From Antedon mediterranea (Eukaryota; Echinodermata; Crinoidea; Comatulida; Antedonidae): a stretch of 64,000 bases of DNA. How positions within the stretch are numbered: the first letter of the stretch is position 1; each line of letters opens with the position of its first letter. The position numbers and the translations under genes are program-made. The notes below the pieces were generated by a model. It was not told the DNA's origin, did no database searches, and saw only the letters and a program-made list of their open reading frames with translations. Where the stretch lies: assembly GCF_964355755.1 (NCBI RefSeq), contig NC_092671.1, positions 32,817,304 through 32,881,303 of the forward strand, given 5' to 3'. Of the stretch, positions 33,901 through 41,750 are shown piece by piece.

Positions 33901-36658
33901 ATTCTTCATGGTCATAACGATTGGATAAAGGTATACCAAAGTAAGTAAATTGAGTATAGAGATCTTTTAATTCCACTATCCATGTAACTGTGTCTATGTT
34001 GCAATTGGATCACTATTCGTTTACATATTACTATTGATATACGTTTACCTGCAACAATAAGCGCTGCCTTCATTGATATGTCTGTTACGTCACCATGTGG
34101 CGATACTCCAAATGCTTTGCAGTAATAATAGCCTTAGTTTTCCAGACCAACTTCATTCATTGTGAGGAACTTTAGGCTTTGTGTTTCAGATGGGAGTTCG
34201 ATGTCGTCTTTATACCAACGCCAGTTAATTGAGTAAGTTACAATACACTGGAAAGTGACTGTATTTTTTAGATTAGCACTCAGTGATAAAGGTTGAATTT
34301 CTGCTGTTGGTTCACCTAATTTATACAGTATAATACATTCAATGTGAATAATGTACAAACATTTGATTTATTCATTGTATCATTTATATCATGCATGCAA
34401 GTCCTAATCCAATATTAAGCCAAGATCTGACCTTGATAAATTAAGAAAGTGCAAAGTTTAGTTAATACCTGGTAGTATTTGACATAAGTTGCCTTCATAT
34501 AATACACGACAGTTACATGCAAAGCTCGTTTCTAACTGTACACAAGTACCTCCATTTTGACATGGTGAAGAAGTACACGAATCTGTAATGAAAAAAAAAA
34601 CGTTATCCAATATGTATAAGCAGTACAGCTAGTAGTACTCCTAGTCGACAACCTCATAATTTTTTATTGATTTGTTATTATATTCAAATGGAAATGCTAG
34701 CCGAAGCGCTCTACGAGAGCAACACATTCATTTGGTTATATTAGAAAAGACTCTTTATTTCTATAATTCTTCATCAGGTTAATTTTTGTGCCAGTTTTCT
34801 GTGGTTAGTAGCACTTTGTCCATACTATGCTGCTTGTATAGTTATTTTTTAAGTAGTAGTATTGTTTGAAACATTCCACATTCATGATCAAATAAATCAT
34901 TAAACAAAAATACTTGCCTCCTATTTTTATTTCAAATTGACATGTACCACTGTTTTCCGAGTGGTCAAATCCAGTATAAATTACAGTATGCGTTCCAAAG
35001 GTAAATATATCTCCAGAATTACTTGTTGAACTTAATATAACAGATTTTCCAGAATTATCAATATACCTAGGGTCTGGCCAAGTAATGGCATTTCCAGATG
35101 TTGTAGTTGCTATATCAATGATGTCATCAGGACACTATAAAACCGGTGGTTCATTATCTACAAAAAATAATCATTAAATTTATAAAAATATCTTCACCTG
35201 AGACTGAGAAATAATATTATAAAGACAACTGTAACATTTACTACGGGATTGAAACATTTACAACACAATGGACTGATTGGGCTTAACATATTACGTCTAC
35301 CGACATAAATATTTATTATTAAGTAAAGTTACATTAGTATACAGCAGGGCCTGGGGGTGGGGCCTGATGCGAAGCGAATTTTGTTAAATGACACCCCTAG
35401 ATGGCCGGAAAAGACACTCTCGTGCAGCATGCTACCAATGAGCAAAAAGATCGTACTTTTTTCCTCCTTCTCAAACACGTCGATAATTTAAAGGACGATA
35501 ACTATTTGTTGCCGTATGTTAGATGCGCGTGCTCTGTGCGGAACCGCCGATTGTTTGATCATTTACTCCGTATTTTGTTTTGCGTTCAAGTTCAATGCGA
35601 ACGTACATCTAGGAGCAGCCCCGAAAAAAGCACACTGGTTGAAGGCAAATGCTATTTGCTAGCTCTATCTATAATATTTATTTACAGCAATTTGTTGAGG
35701 AATATAAATATTTAAATAGGTGATATTGATACATTTTAGTACGTATCGGCTGGTGGTCTAGAAAAAAATAATCGGATGCCATAATGTGAACTACAGTACT
35801 TGATACCATAGATATTATAGTGTAAAATATTAATATTCACTATAATCTTCTATGATACATTATACTTCATAGTCACACATAAATACTGATGTACGTCGGA
35901 AGGCTATATACTTTATGCATGCTGCCTGACTGCCAGTGATCTAAACAATTATAGGTACGCAGTTGTCTGGCGGTGTCCTTTGTACGAATCGTTCGTGCCC
36001 CAGTTCGCTATGAGACGCGTCAATATCATGTTACATGCAGGGACCAAACATTTATTTTTCAGGTTAAAATCGGCAATTCATTTGCAGCTTTTAGAAATTT
36101 ACAGACATGTATCGCTAGTTGACGCTCATACAGAGAAGAAGGTTCACGAACAAGTTTACGAATTTTTCAATTTACAAACAACTTTTTGTACTGTGGGGCA
36201 CGTATTTGGAGGATTTTTGGAGATGAGGGTGAGGTATTGGGCATGTCGGGGATGGGGGTTCGCAGTCGGTTAAGGGGGGTTCGCTGTAAAGGGGGGGTTC
36301 GCCCGAACCATAAAAACCCCCCTGGCTACGGGCCTGTACAGTATTAACAAGTATTATTGTAATCTTTTATTAACAATATACCAAATATAAAAAACAAAAG
36401 ATTATTCCAAGTTACCTTCAACCGTGACATTAAATTCACATTTGTTCATGTTATTGCTGTTATCACTAGCAGTGTATACAACAGAAGTGGTTCCAATATT
36501 AAAAACACTACCAGGACTCGTTGAAGCAACTAGCGGTACTTTACCCGAATTATCTTCAACGTCAGGAGTTTTCCAACTTACTCTTGCATTAGATGACCTT
36601 TGATCAGTTTCTGTGAAAATGCTATCAGGATAAAATTTGAATACTGGATCTTGCTCAT
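24364..36658 (-). CDS. Adhesion GPCR: HYR-HYR-EGF-Ig-SEA-GAIN/GPS-7TM
   Basis: Eighteen minus-strand segments join in frame: 36416-36658 (HYR), 34918-35157 (HYR), 34469-34582 (EGF), 34049-34315 (Ig), 33617-33729 and 32912-33113 (SEA), 32622-32723, 32353-32382, 32139-32266, 31838-31987, 31374-31740 and 30970-31142 (linker and GAIN), 27581-27752 (GPS), 27262-27281 (microexon), 26536-26648 (TM1), 25576-25838 (TM2-3), 25315-25381 (TM4), 24364-24880 (TM5-7 and tail). Adhesion GPCRs self-cleave at the GPS (here [10 protein letters not shown], cut expected between L and T) and signal through G proteins when the tethered agonist is exposed. The 7TM is full length with a ~60-residue Ser/Asn-rich tail. 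The 5' end (signal peptide) was not found; a hAT element begins 124 bp upstream of the first recognised exon. Two cassette exons hold a stop codon (TAG in HYR2, TAA in Ig); both are symmetric phase 1-1. Subfamily cannot be assigned by eye. Confidence 0.9.
24919..24980. repeat. ATT/TTA microsatellite in a GPCR intron
   Basis: About ten TTA units, an imperfect GTTAGTGTTAGTG break, then more TTA units. It makes the run of Asn codons seen in the intronic frame just upstream of the last exon, which is not part of the protein. Confidence 0.9.
25315..25381 (-). CDS. GPCR TM4 exon
   Basis: 67 nt encoding [18 protein letters not shown] then ANKDY; the [10 protein letters not shown] core is typical of adhesion-GPCR TM4. 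The donor is CTA|GTAAGT and the frame closes with both neighbours. Confidence 0.9.
25576..25838 (-). CDS. GPCR TM2-TM3 exon
   Basis: It encodes a basic first intracellular loop ([10 protein letters not shown]), TM2 ([12 protein letters not shown]), the extracellular Cys (SSCTAIAG) and TM3 ([20 protein letters not shown]). The FWM-x-V-x-S/A-I-N-L-Y motif marks class B2 receptors. Confidence 0.92.
26536..26648 (-). CDS. GPCR TM1 exon
   Basis: 113 nt encoding [19 protein letters not shown] then [18 protein letters not shown], the first membrane span. The acceptor is CATTTAG, the donor CAG|GTAGGA. Confidence 0.9.
27077..27106. repeat. Perfect 12-bp hairpin
   Basis: CTCCATGGTTCT, a six-base loop GGTGGA, then AGAACCATGGAG. 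It sits in the insert within the split repeat, about 160 bp from the microexon. Confidence 0.9.
27262..27281 (-). CDS. 20-nt microexon between GPS and TM1
   Basis: The segment TGAAGGATCTGGACCAACAG is bordered by CTGTTAG and GTAAAC. The GPS exon ends in phase 1 and the TM1 exon starts in phase 0; a 2+18-nt exon closes exactly that gap and adds MKDLDQQ. Without it the two exons are out of frame. Position and phase fit, but such a short exon needs transcript proof. Confidence 0.65.
27581..27752 (-). CDS. GPCR GPS exon
   Basis: 172 nt encoding [42 protein letters not shown]. The four GPS cysteines, both tryptophans and the HL-T cleavage tripeptide are all present. A weak donor (GTTATG) follows. 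Confidence 0.93.
28040..29329 (-). mobile_element. Helitron-like element, copy 2 of a head-to-tail pair
   Basis: Read on the minus strand it starts TCTATATATAAATTTACG (29329 downward) and ends CCATCTAG at 28040, followed by T. A strong terminal hairpin (arms GATGG/CCATC around GCGAGCGAAGCGAGCG) precedes the end. TC...CTAG ends without terminal inverted repeats or target duplication and insertion before T are Helitron traits. No Rep/helicase gene is present, so it is non-autonomous. It lies in the GPCR intron between the GAIN and GPS exons. Confidence 0.75.
29330..30881 (-). mobile_element. Helitron-like element, copy 1 of a head-to-tail pair
   Basis: Minus-strand 5' end TCTATATATAAATTTACG at 30881, preceded by A; 3' end CTAG at 29330, which abuts the TC of the next copy with no spacer. 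It is about 260 bp longer than its partner because an internal stretch (about 29890-30160) is repeated at about 30165-30425. Open frames inside are short and repeat-derived. Confidence 0.75.
30970..32266 (-). CDS. GPCR GAIN-domain exons
   Basis: Segments 32139-32266, 31838-31987, 31374-31740 and 30970-31142 join in phases 0, 0, 1 and 0. They encode [10 protein letters not shown] with ELLERLNM, the helical [19 protein letters not shown] with [12 protein letters not shown], then the beta part including [39 protein letters not shown] and [10 protein letters not shown]. This is the usual helical-then-beta layout of GAIN, which folds around and cleaves the GPS. Confidence 0.88.
32353..32723 (-). 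CDS. GPCR linker exons between SEA and GAIN
   Basis: Exon 32622-32723 encodes [20 protein letters not shown] and [10 protein letters not shown], a Cys-bearing linker. A 30-nt exon 32353-32382 then gives IHDNLLPG and completes C-D. The small exon needs an AAAG acceptor (weak pyrimidine tract) to keep frame; a nearer-consensus TTTAG seven bases upstream would break it. Confidence 0.6.
32912..33729 (-). CDS. GPCR SEA-like domain, two exons
   Basis: 33617-33729 encodes [20 protein letters not shown] and STEIENL; 32912-33113 encodes [33 protein letters not shown] and [11 protein letters not shown]. The F-x-x-x-L-x-N-x-S-S-x-x-F start and the R-x-G-S-V-I-A strand are SEA hallmarks. I did not see a clear G-S-V-V/I cleavage proof beyond SGSVIA, so autoproteolysis is uncertain. 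Confidence 0.82.
34049..34315 (-). pseudogene. GPCR Ig exon, in-frame TAA
   Basis: This 267-nt phase 1-1 exon reads [48 protein letters not shown], then TAA (about 34134), then GYYYCKAFG and ALIVAG. The Ig Cys-Trp-Cys triad is kept and the stop sits where Gln is expected (ENQGYYYC style), one C-to-T step from CAA. Splice sites are intact. Confidence 0.85.
34469..34582 (-). CDS. GPCR EGF-like exon
   Basis: This 114-nt phase 1-1 exon has six cysteines in EGF order: [31 protein letters not shown]. The final loop is shortened, lacking the usual G-Y/F-x-G. Confidence 0.88.
34918..35157 (-). pseudogene. GPCR second HYR exon, in-frame TAG, GC donor
   Basis: This 240-nt phase 1-1 exon starts DNEPPVL, then TAG (about 35137), then [46 protein letters not shown] and CQFEIKIGG. 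The stop replaces the residue before C-P, one step from CAG. The donor is GGAG|GCAAGT, a GC-AG intron. Confidence 0.83.
35345..36336. mobile_element. Probable small DNA transposon in a GPCR intron
   Basis: It starts CAGGGCCTGGGGG and ends GGCTACGGGCCTG, with TACAG on both sides. Its right half (about 35965-36200) resembles part of the hAT element at 36783-39257 (the phrases GTACGAATCGTTC, AGACGCGT and TACTGTGGGGCAC also occur near 38260-38470). The open frames at 35401-35715 and 35980-36273 (plus strand) resemble nothing I recognise. Confidence 0.45.
36416..36658 (-). CDS. GPCR first recognised HYR exon, intact
   Basis: This 243-nt phase 1-1 exon reads [60 protein letters not shown]. The usual C-P near the start is Y-P here. 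Exons further 5' were not found. Confidence 0.85.
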
Positions 36659-36782
36659 CTAATGAAAACAAACCATATAGAATTATCTGTTCATATTCAT
36701 AAACTTATAACGTAACAGTATTCTAGTGCTTATGCTTTGCTTTATGCTCTGAATGTACCGGCGTGGGCAGTGTGACCTGAAA

Positions 36783-39257
36783 CAGTGGTGGCGCCAGCGG
36801 GGGGGGGGGGGGCTACGGGGGCTCTATCCCCCTCGTCGGGGAGCCTAGCGCCCCCCCCCCCCCCCCGTCGGGGAACACGGGTACTTTTTGTCGGGGAATA
36901 TAATATACAGTAAAAAACGTTCGCGTTCACTTCATGCTTCAGCGCCTAGAAAACCACGACGTTCCATTGACCGTGAGAGTACGTCAGAGGGCTATTATGC
37001 ACTTTTATGCATTCATTTATTGCCAGCGATCTAACTTACTACTAAACATTAGCTAGGTACGCACTTGTCTGGCGGTATCCCTTTGTACGAATCGTTCAAC
37101 GTTGGGTCGTTATGGTTTCGATCCAAGTCGGCCCTAAACCGTCTCGGCCAAAGTCAAGTCGGCCCCAAGTCAAGTCGGCCTCAAGTCAACTCGGCCGCAA
37201 GTCAACTCGGCCTCAAGTCAACTCGGCCTCACGTCAACTCGGCCAAAAAATAATCGGTCAACTCGGCCCATCAAAGTATGGAACGCAAAAAGTGCAAATA
37301 AAGGGGATTGATAAAATAATATTTCTTCACAATTTTTTAACTATGAATAATTCTGACTTTTAATGAATATTATTATTTAGACAATAATATATTTAGCAAA
37401 AAAAATAGGAATGATTTCACCAACTTTCCTTTATTTACGTTTAATAAAATTTCGTAGCTGTGCGTTTGCCAGCTTTTTCGATATCTACAACTGCTACGTG
37501 TTTTCGCTGACCGGGGGATTCCCCTTTTTTTAAAACGCAAATCATGCACAAAAACGATGTACGATCATTTTTTCTATGGCCAAATGGTGGAACGTAGGCC
37601 TCCGTCTTCGATTTCCTAAAATACGGTACCTGCACGTGTTTTTTGTAACACGCGGGTACTTCTAATCTATTCATATCGGCAATGAGTTCATTTTTTTATA
37701 TGATATTATATTTTTTATTTCTTCATTTTTTTTAAAACGTGGATAGTAAGAATCGTAATAATATTAAGCACTTTTTGCGTTCCATACTTTATTGTGGCCG
37801 AGTTGACCGATTAGTTTTTGGCCGAGTTGACGTGAGGCCGAGTTGACTTGAGGCCGAGTTGACTTGAGGCCGAGTTGACTTGGGGCCTACTTGACGTGGG
37901 GCCGACTTGACTTTGGCCGAGACGGTTTGGGGCCGACTTGACCTGCAACCGTCGAGACGCGTGATATCAAGTTCCATACAGGGACCAAAATGTGTAATGT
38001 AGTTATTTTCCAGGCGAAGTTTACCGACGGTTACCGAAGGGAACACGGGTACTTTTTGTCGGGGAATATAATATACAGTAAAAAGCGTTCGCGTTCACTT
38101 CGTAGCTAGCTTCAGCGCCTAGAAAACCGCGACGTTTCATTGACCGTGGAGAGTACGTCAGAGTGATATTATGCACTTTATATGCATTCATTTTTGCCAC
38201 CGACCTAACTTACTACTAAACAATAGCTAGGTTCGCACTTGTCTGGCGGTATCCCTTTGTACGAATCGTTCAACGTTGGGTCGAGACGCGTGATATCATG
38301 TTCCATCCAGGGACCAAAATGTGTACTGTAGTTATTTTCCAGGCGAAGTTTACTGACGGTTACGTCGTGTACTGCGTCGACGTACGCTACACTACAGCAA
38401 AAACGAATTATGTTAATTGTTCGTATGTTCACCAATTTTTTAATTTACAAGTAACCTTCTGTACCGTGGGGCACCTAAAATAAAATTTTCATCCATTACT
38501 AAACAAAAAAACATGCCATTTTCGCTTAGCCAACATCTTATTATAGCTAAGTTATTACATTTTCAATGTCCTGTATGTCATGAATTTCTCACCACTCGGA
38601 AGTCCAGATAGTACGCACGCATACACTTGGGAGGAATAAACTTATTTCCCCGACTGAAAAAGGTCTACGCTTGCGTTTTTTAAGCCTCTAGGCCTGATGT
38701 TTCCAAAGTATAAAATGCAATTTTTTGAAGACCTGCAGCTCTAGTTTTAAACAGTTTCTTAGCTCAGCCCCAACAATAAAGCTGGTCATATTTCGAAGTA
38801 CAAGAAGTGCATTTTCCGGGACCTAACATCTCTATTTTTCAAACATTTCTTAGCTCAGTCACAACCATGATAGGGACTTATATATTTTGTTTCATGTTTT
38901 GAAGTATATTAAGTCCAATTTCCGGGACCTCCAACTCTATTTTTCTAAATTTTCTTTGAACTTTTATTTTTTAAATTGAAAAATATGGATTGAAACAGTC
39001 ATCGCGCATCGTTTTTTTGCACGCAGTATTTTATTTATGCATTATAAAAAATGGAAAAAATGGCTACCCTAAATCTGATTAAAATGACCTCAAATGACGC
39101 TAGAACGCGTTGCTTCCGGGGGCTTCGCCCCCTGGACCCCCACCGGGGGCCCTTGGCGGCCCCCTGGCCCCAAGCCTAGTGATGCTCGCTTCGCTCGCAT
39201 AGCCCCCTCGTCGGGGAATGTAGCCCCTGCGTCGGGAAGATCCTGGCGCCACCCCTG
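36783..39257. mobile_element. hAT-type element, 2.5 kb, with 8-bp target duplication
   Basis: Left end CAGTGGTGGCGCCAG and right end CTGGCGCCACCCCTG are inverted copies. ACCTGAAA precedes the left end (36775-36782) and follows the right end (39258-39265), a perfect 8-bp target duplication as made by hAT transposases. No transposase gene was recognised. Inside are G/C runs, two mirrored 16-bp arrays (37111-37265, 37793-37945), and duplicated blocks (the phrase GAGACGCGTGATATCA near 37954 and 38283). Confidence 0.82.
37111..37945. repeat. Mirrored arrays of GGCCGAGTTGACTTGA
   Basis: On the plus strand 37111-37265 carries TCAAGTCAACTCGGCC-type units; 37793-37945 carries the reverse complement GGCCGAGTTGACTTGA, about seven to eight degenerate 16-bp units each. 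The next inner sequence is also mirrored (AGTATGGAACGCAAAAAGTG near 37276 versus CACTTTTTGCGTTCCATACT near 37769), leaving a unique centre of about 450 bp. This has the structure of a foldback element nested in the hAT element. Confidence 0.85.
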
Positions 39258-39439
39258 ACCTGAAACAGGAAATTGTGGTAGAATAATTGAAAATAATAAC
39301 AACATGATAGAACAATCAAAATGCAAAGGTAGACTGGATTCGCCAAAAACAAATACAGATGAGAAGAGAATGACTAGAAATTGCAAAGTGCCGCGAGCAT
39401 ATCTCTGTGATATGCCTAGCATAATGTAGTTTTGATGAC

Positions 39440-39675
39440 GTGGGCCCTGTTACAACCGTTAATGTAGAAAACGCCAGCTAATGTCGAAACAACCGTTAAT
39501 GTAGAACAACCCACTGCTTATGTAGTAAAACCTCCAGCTTATGTAGAAACACCAACAGCTTATGTAGTGAATAAAAATCAACACCAGCTAATGTTGAAAC
39601 AGTCAACAGCTTATGTAGTAACGAAAATTGCCTCCCAGCTTATGTAGTTACTATCGCCAGCTAATGTAGAAAATG
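39440..39675. repeat. Irregular array of CAGCTTATGTAG words
   Basis: About ten copies of CAGCTTATGTAG / CAGCTAATGTAG / CGTTAATGTAGAA are spaced 15-27 bp apart, each followed by A/T/G-rich filler. No fixed period. Confidence 0.8.
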
Positions 39676-39894
39676 TTATTTTTTTTTTTTTATTAAATAA
39701 TAATTGTTTTCAATAAAAATTTAAATTTCTATGATCTTACTGGTATTCATTGTATATATTTATTTATTTATTTATTTTCAATCTTTCTACATAACAAAAA
39801 AGTATAACAGGGGAGTAGCGGAAAAGCAAAAGTAAAAACTGTCATCTTGTGATATGCTTGATCAGCATCTTCTAGACAGTTCCTACTGACGATC

Positions 39895-40017
39895 GAATAT
39901 TTTTTGTATAATATTATTGATTATAATAAATATTGATTGATTGATTACTCATGCCTACTACCTATTCCCTTTTACTACCATACCATTTAGAAATAAACCA
40001 CACACGCAATCGATTAT
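39895..40017. mobile_element. LINE-like 3' tail with ATTG microsatellite
   Basis: TTTGTATAATATTATTGATT, then ATTGATTGATT units, then a TACTACCTATTC block. The same block recurs at about 62748-62870. Repeated ATTG tails are typical of CR1/L2-like LINE ends, but no reverse transcriptase is attached. Confidence 0.5.
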
Positions 40018-40199
40018 TGTGCTGCCCTCGATAACGGTCGCGTCTTCTAGACAGCCAGATAACCAATATAATATACTACGATAATAATAATACGACGCAT
40101 AATAAACGTTAGTAACGAAACTCTAACTATATGTACATCTAGTGTCTTATTTGGTTATCTGGCTGTCTAGAAGACGCGACCGTTATCGAGGGCAGCACA
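40018..40199. repeat. Terminal repeat, complete copy, with 49-bp inverted ends
   Basis: Bases 40018-40066 and 40151-40199 are exact inverted copies. The core 40067-40150 includes CTAACTATATGTACATCTAG. Ends are TG...CA as in LTRs. Confidence 0.92.
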
Positions 40200-41750
40200 G
40201 TTACCAGCTGGTACAATTATTGGATGTTTTTGGTTGTAATCTATCTCCAGATTTGCAGAGCGTCCTCCGATTCTAAGTAGCCCGTCGTCTCCCAAAATAG
40301 GATCTAACTTTCGAAGAGCGCTGATCTTCGGTAATGGACGTCTCATTTTGAGACATGCAATCTCCTCTAGGTACGTCTCTTCTTGGACCGCCTGCACCAC
40401 AACGATTCTGACTGCGCTAATCTCATCTGGTGTAACCTGGAAAGTAAAAGTTCCCCAGCTGTTTTTCTTTTTCAACTTGAACGAAGCTGCCACCTTCTTG
40501 AGTTTTGCTATCACAATTAGCAGTCTTCGCCAATCAGAAAAACGTTTAAAACGTGTGTTGCCAAGTCGCGGCTTAACGGTATGTGTTGACATTGTGGTGA
40601 CGGTTGGTCTTACTTCGTCATCTTCTTCCGGATCTATCAAGTCAAATGTGTTTTCAGGAACTGATGCCTGTGGCCTGTCAGTCTGGACAATGCTCTGCCC
40701 ATCGAACCAGTTGCTGCACATGAGATCGTCTGGAGTAGTCGGTCTTGAGGCAACGTCAGCTGGATTGTTTTCGGTTGCTACATAGTGCCATTGACTTGGA
40801 GATGTTGATTTAGTGATCCGGTTGATTCTATTTGCCACATAAACACAGAAGCGTCTTGTCTTATTGTTTATGTAGCCAAGCACTACGCGACTGTCTGTAT
40901 AAAACGTCACCGCATCAAAGTGGATATCCATTTCGTCTTTTATAATTTCAAACATCTCAGTCGCTAACACGGCAGCGCATAATTCCAGTCTTGGAACTGT
41001 GTGAGCTGGTTTGGGAGCTACCTTGCTCTTGGATATTACAAAACCAGTATGAGGTCCATCTTCGTTAGTCACCGTACGGTATGCGACAGCTCCAATGGCT
41101 TGCGTAGATGCGTCTGAGAATATGGTCAACTCCTTTTTGGCGCTTGATAAAATGGACGTGTTTACGTATCGTCTTGATACCTTTAGCTTCTCTAAGCGCT
41201 CCAGTGACGTCCTCCAACTATCCCACTCTCCTCTGTTATCTAAGTCTAGGGGTGCATCCCAATCTGTGCTACCTTTGCTTAGTTCTCTAACAAGCAGCTT
41301 TCCTTGTAAAGTGACAGGTGAGACAAGTCCCAGTGGATCGAATATGCTATTAACTACGGATAACATGCCTCTTCTTGTGTACTCACTTGGTTCGCGAGAT
41401 ATCTTGAAGGTAAAGTAGTCATTTCTTACGTCCCATAGCACGCCTAGACTTCGTTGAATTGGTACTTTGTCTGTGTCGACGTTAAATGTTTGTAAGTCCT
41501 TCGCCTTGTCTACGTTGTCGAAAGCGTCCATCACCTTTTGGCTGTTTGAGGCAATTTTGTGTAGCTTCAAGTTTGATTCCGCAAGCATGGATCTCGTTCT
41601 GGTCAGAAACCAGTCCGTCATCCACATAGAAGTTTCGCAAGACGTAATGGCTGGCATCCTCTCCATACTTGTCTTTAGATTCTTTTGCAATGCGACCCAT
41701 ACAGTAGATCGAGACTGCCGGCGATGGGCTGTTTCCGAAAACATGGACAT
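40167..41750 (-). CDS. Pao pol, RT end and RNase H, runs into the terminal repeat
   Basis: It encodes SMLAESNLKLHKIASNS and QRSLGVLWDVRNDYFTF (end of RT), GMLSVVNSIFDPLGLVSPVT, the RNase H region (FSDASTQAIGAVAYR, FYTDSRVVLGYINN, WHYVATENNPADVASRPT) and the pre-integrase segment ILGDDGLLRIGGRS, HPIIVPAG. The last ten residues and the stop are encoded by the terminal repeat. The His-Cys finger and catalytic core of integrase are missing. RNase H degrades the RNA of the RNA:DNA hybrid during reverse transcription. Confidence 0.93.
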   Translation of the reverse strand: MSMFSETAHRRQSRSTVWVALQKNLKTSMERMPAITSCETSMWMTDWFLTRTRSMLAESNLKLHKIASNSQKVMDAFDNVDKAKDLQTFNVDTDKVPIQRSLGVLWDVRNDYFTFKISREPSEYTRRGMLSVVNSIFDPLGLVSPVTLQGKLLVRELSKGSTDWDAPLDLDNRGEWDSWRTSLERLEKLKVSRRYVNTSILSSAKKELTIFSDASTQAIGAVAYRTVTNEDGPHTGFVISKSKVAPKPAHTVPRLELCAAVLATEMFEIIKDEMDIHFDAVTFYTDSRVVLGYINNKTRRFCVYVANRINRITKSTSPSQWHYVATENNPADVASRPTTPDDLMCSNWFDGQSIVQTDRPQASVPENTFDLIDPEEDDEVRPTVTTMSTHTVKPRLGNTRFKRFSDWRRLLIVIAKLKKVAASFKLKKKNSWGTFTFQVTPDEISAVRIVVVQAVQEETYLEEIACLKMRRPLPKISALRKLDPILGDDGLLRIGGRSANLEIDYNQKHPIIVPAGNCAALDNGRVF

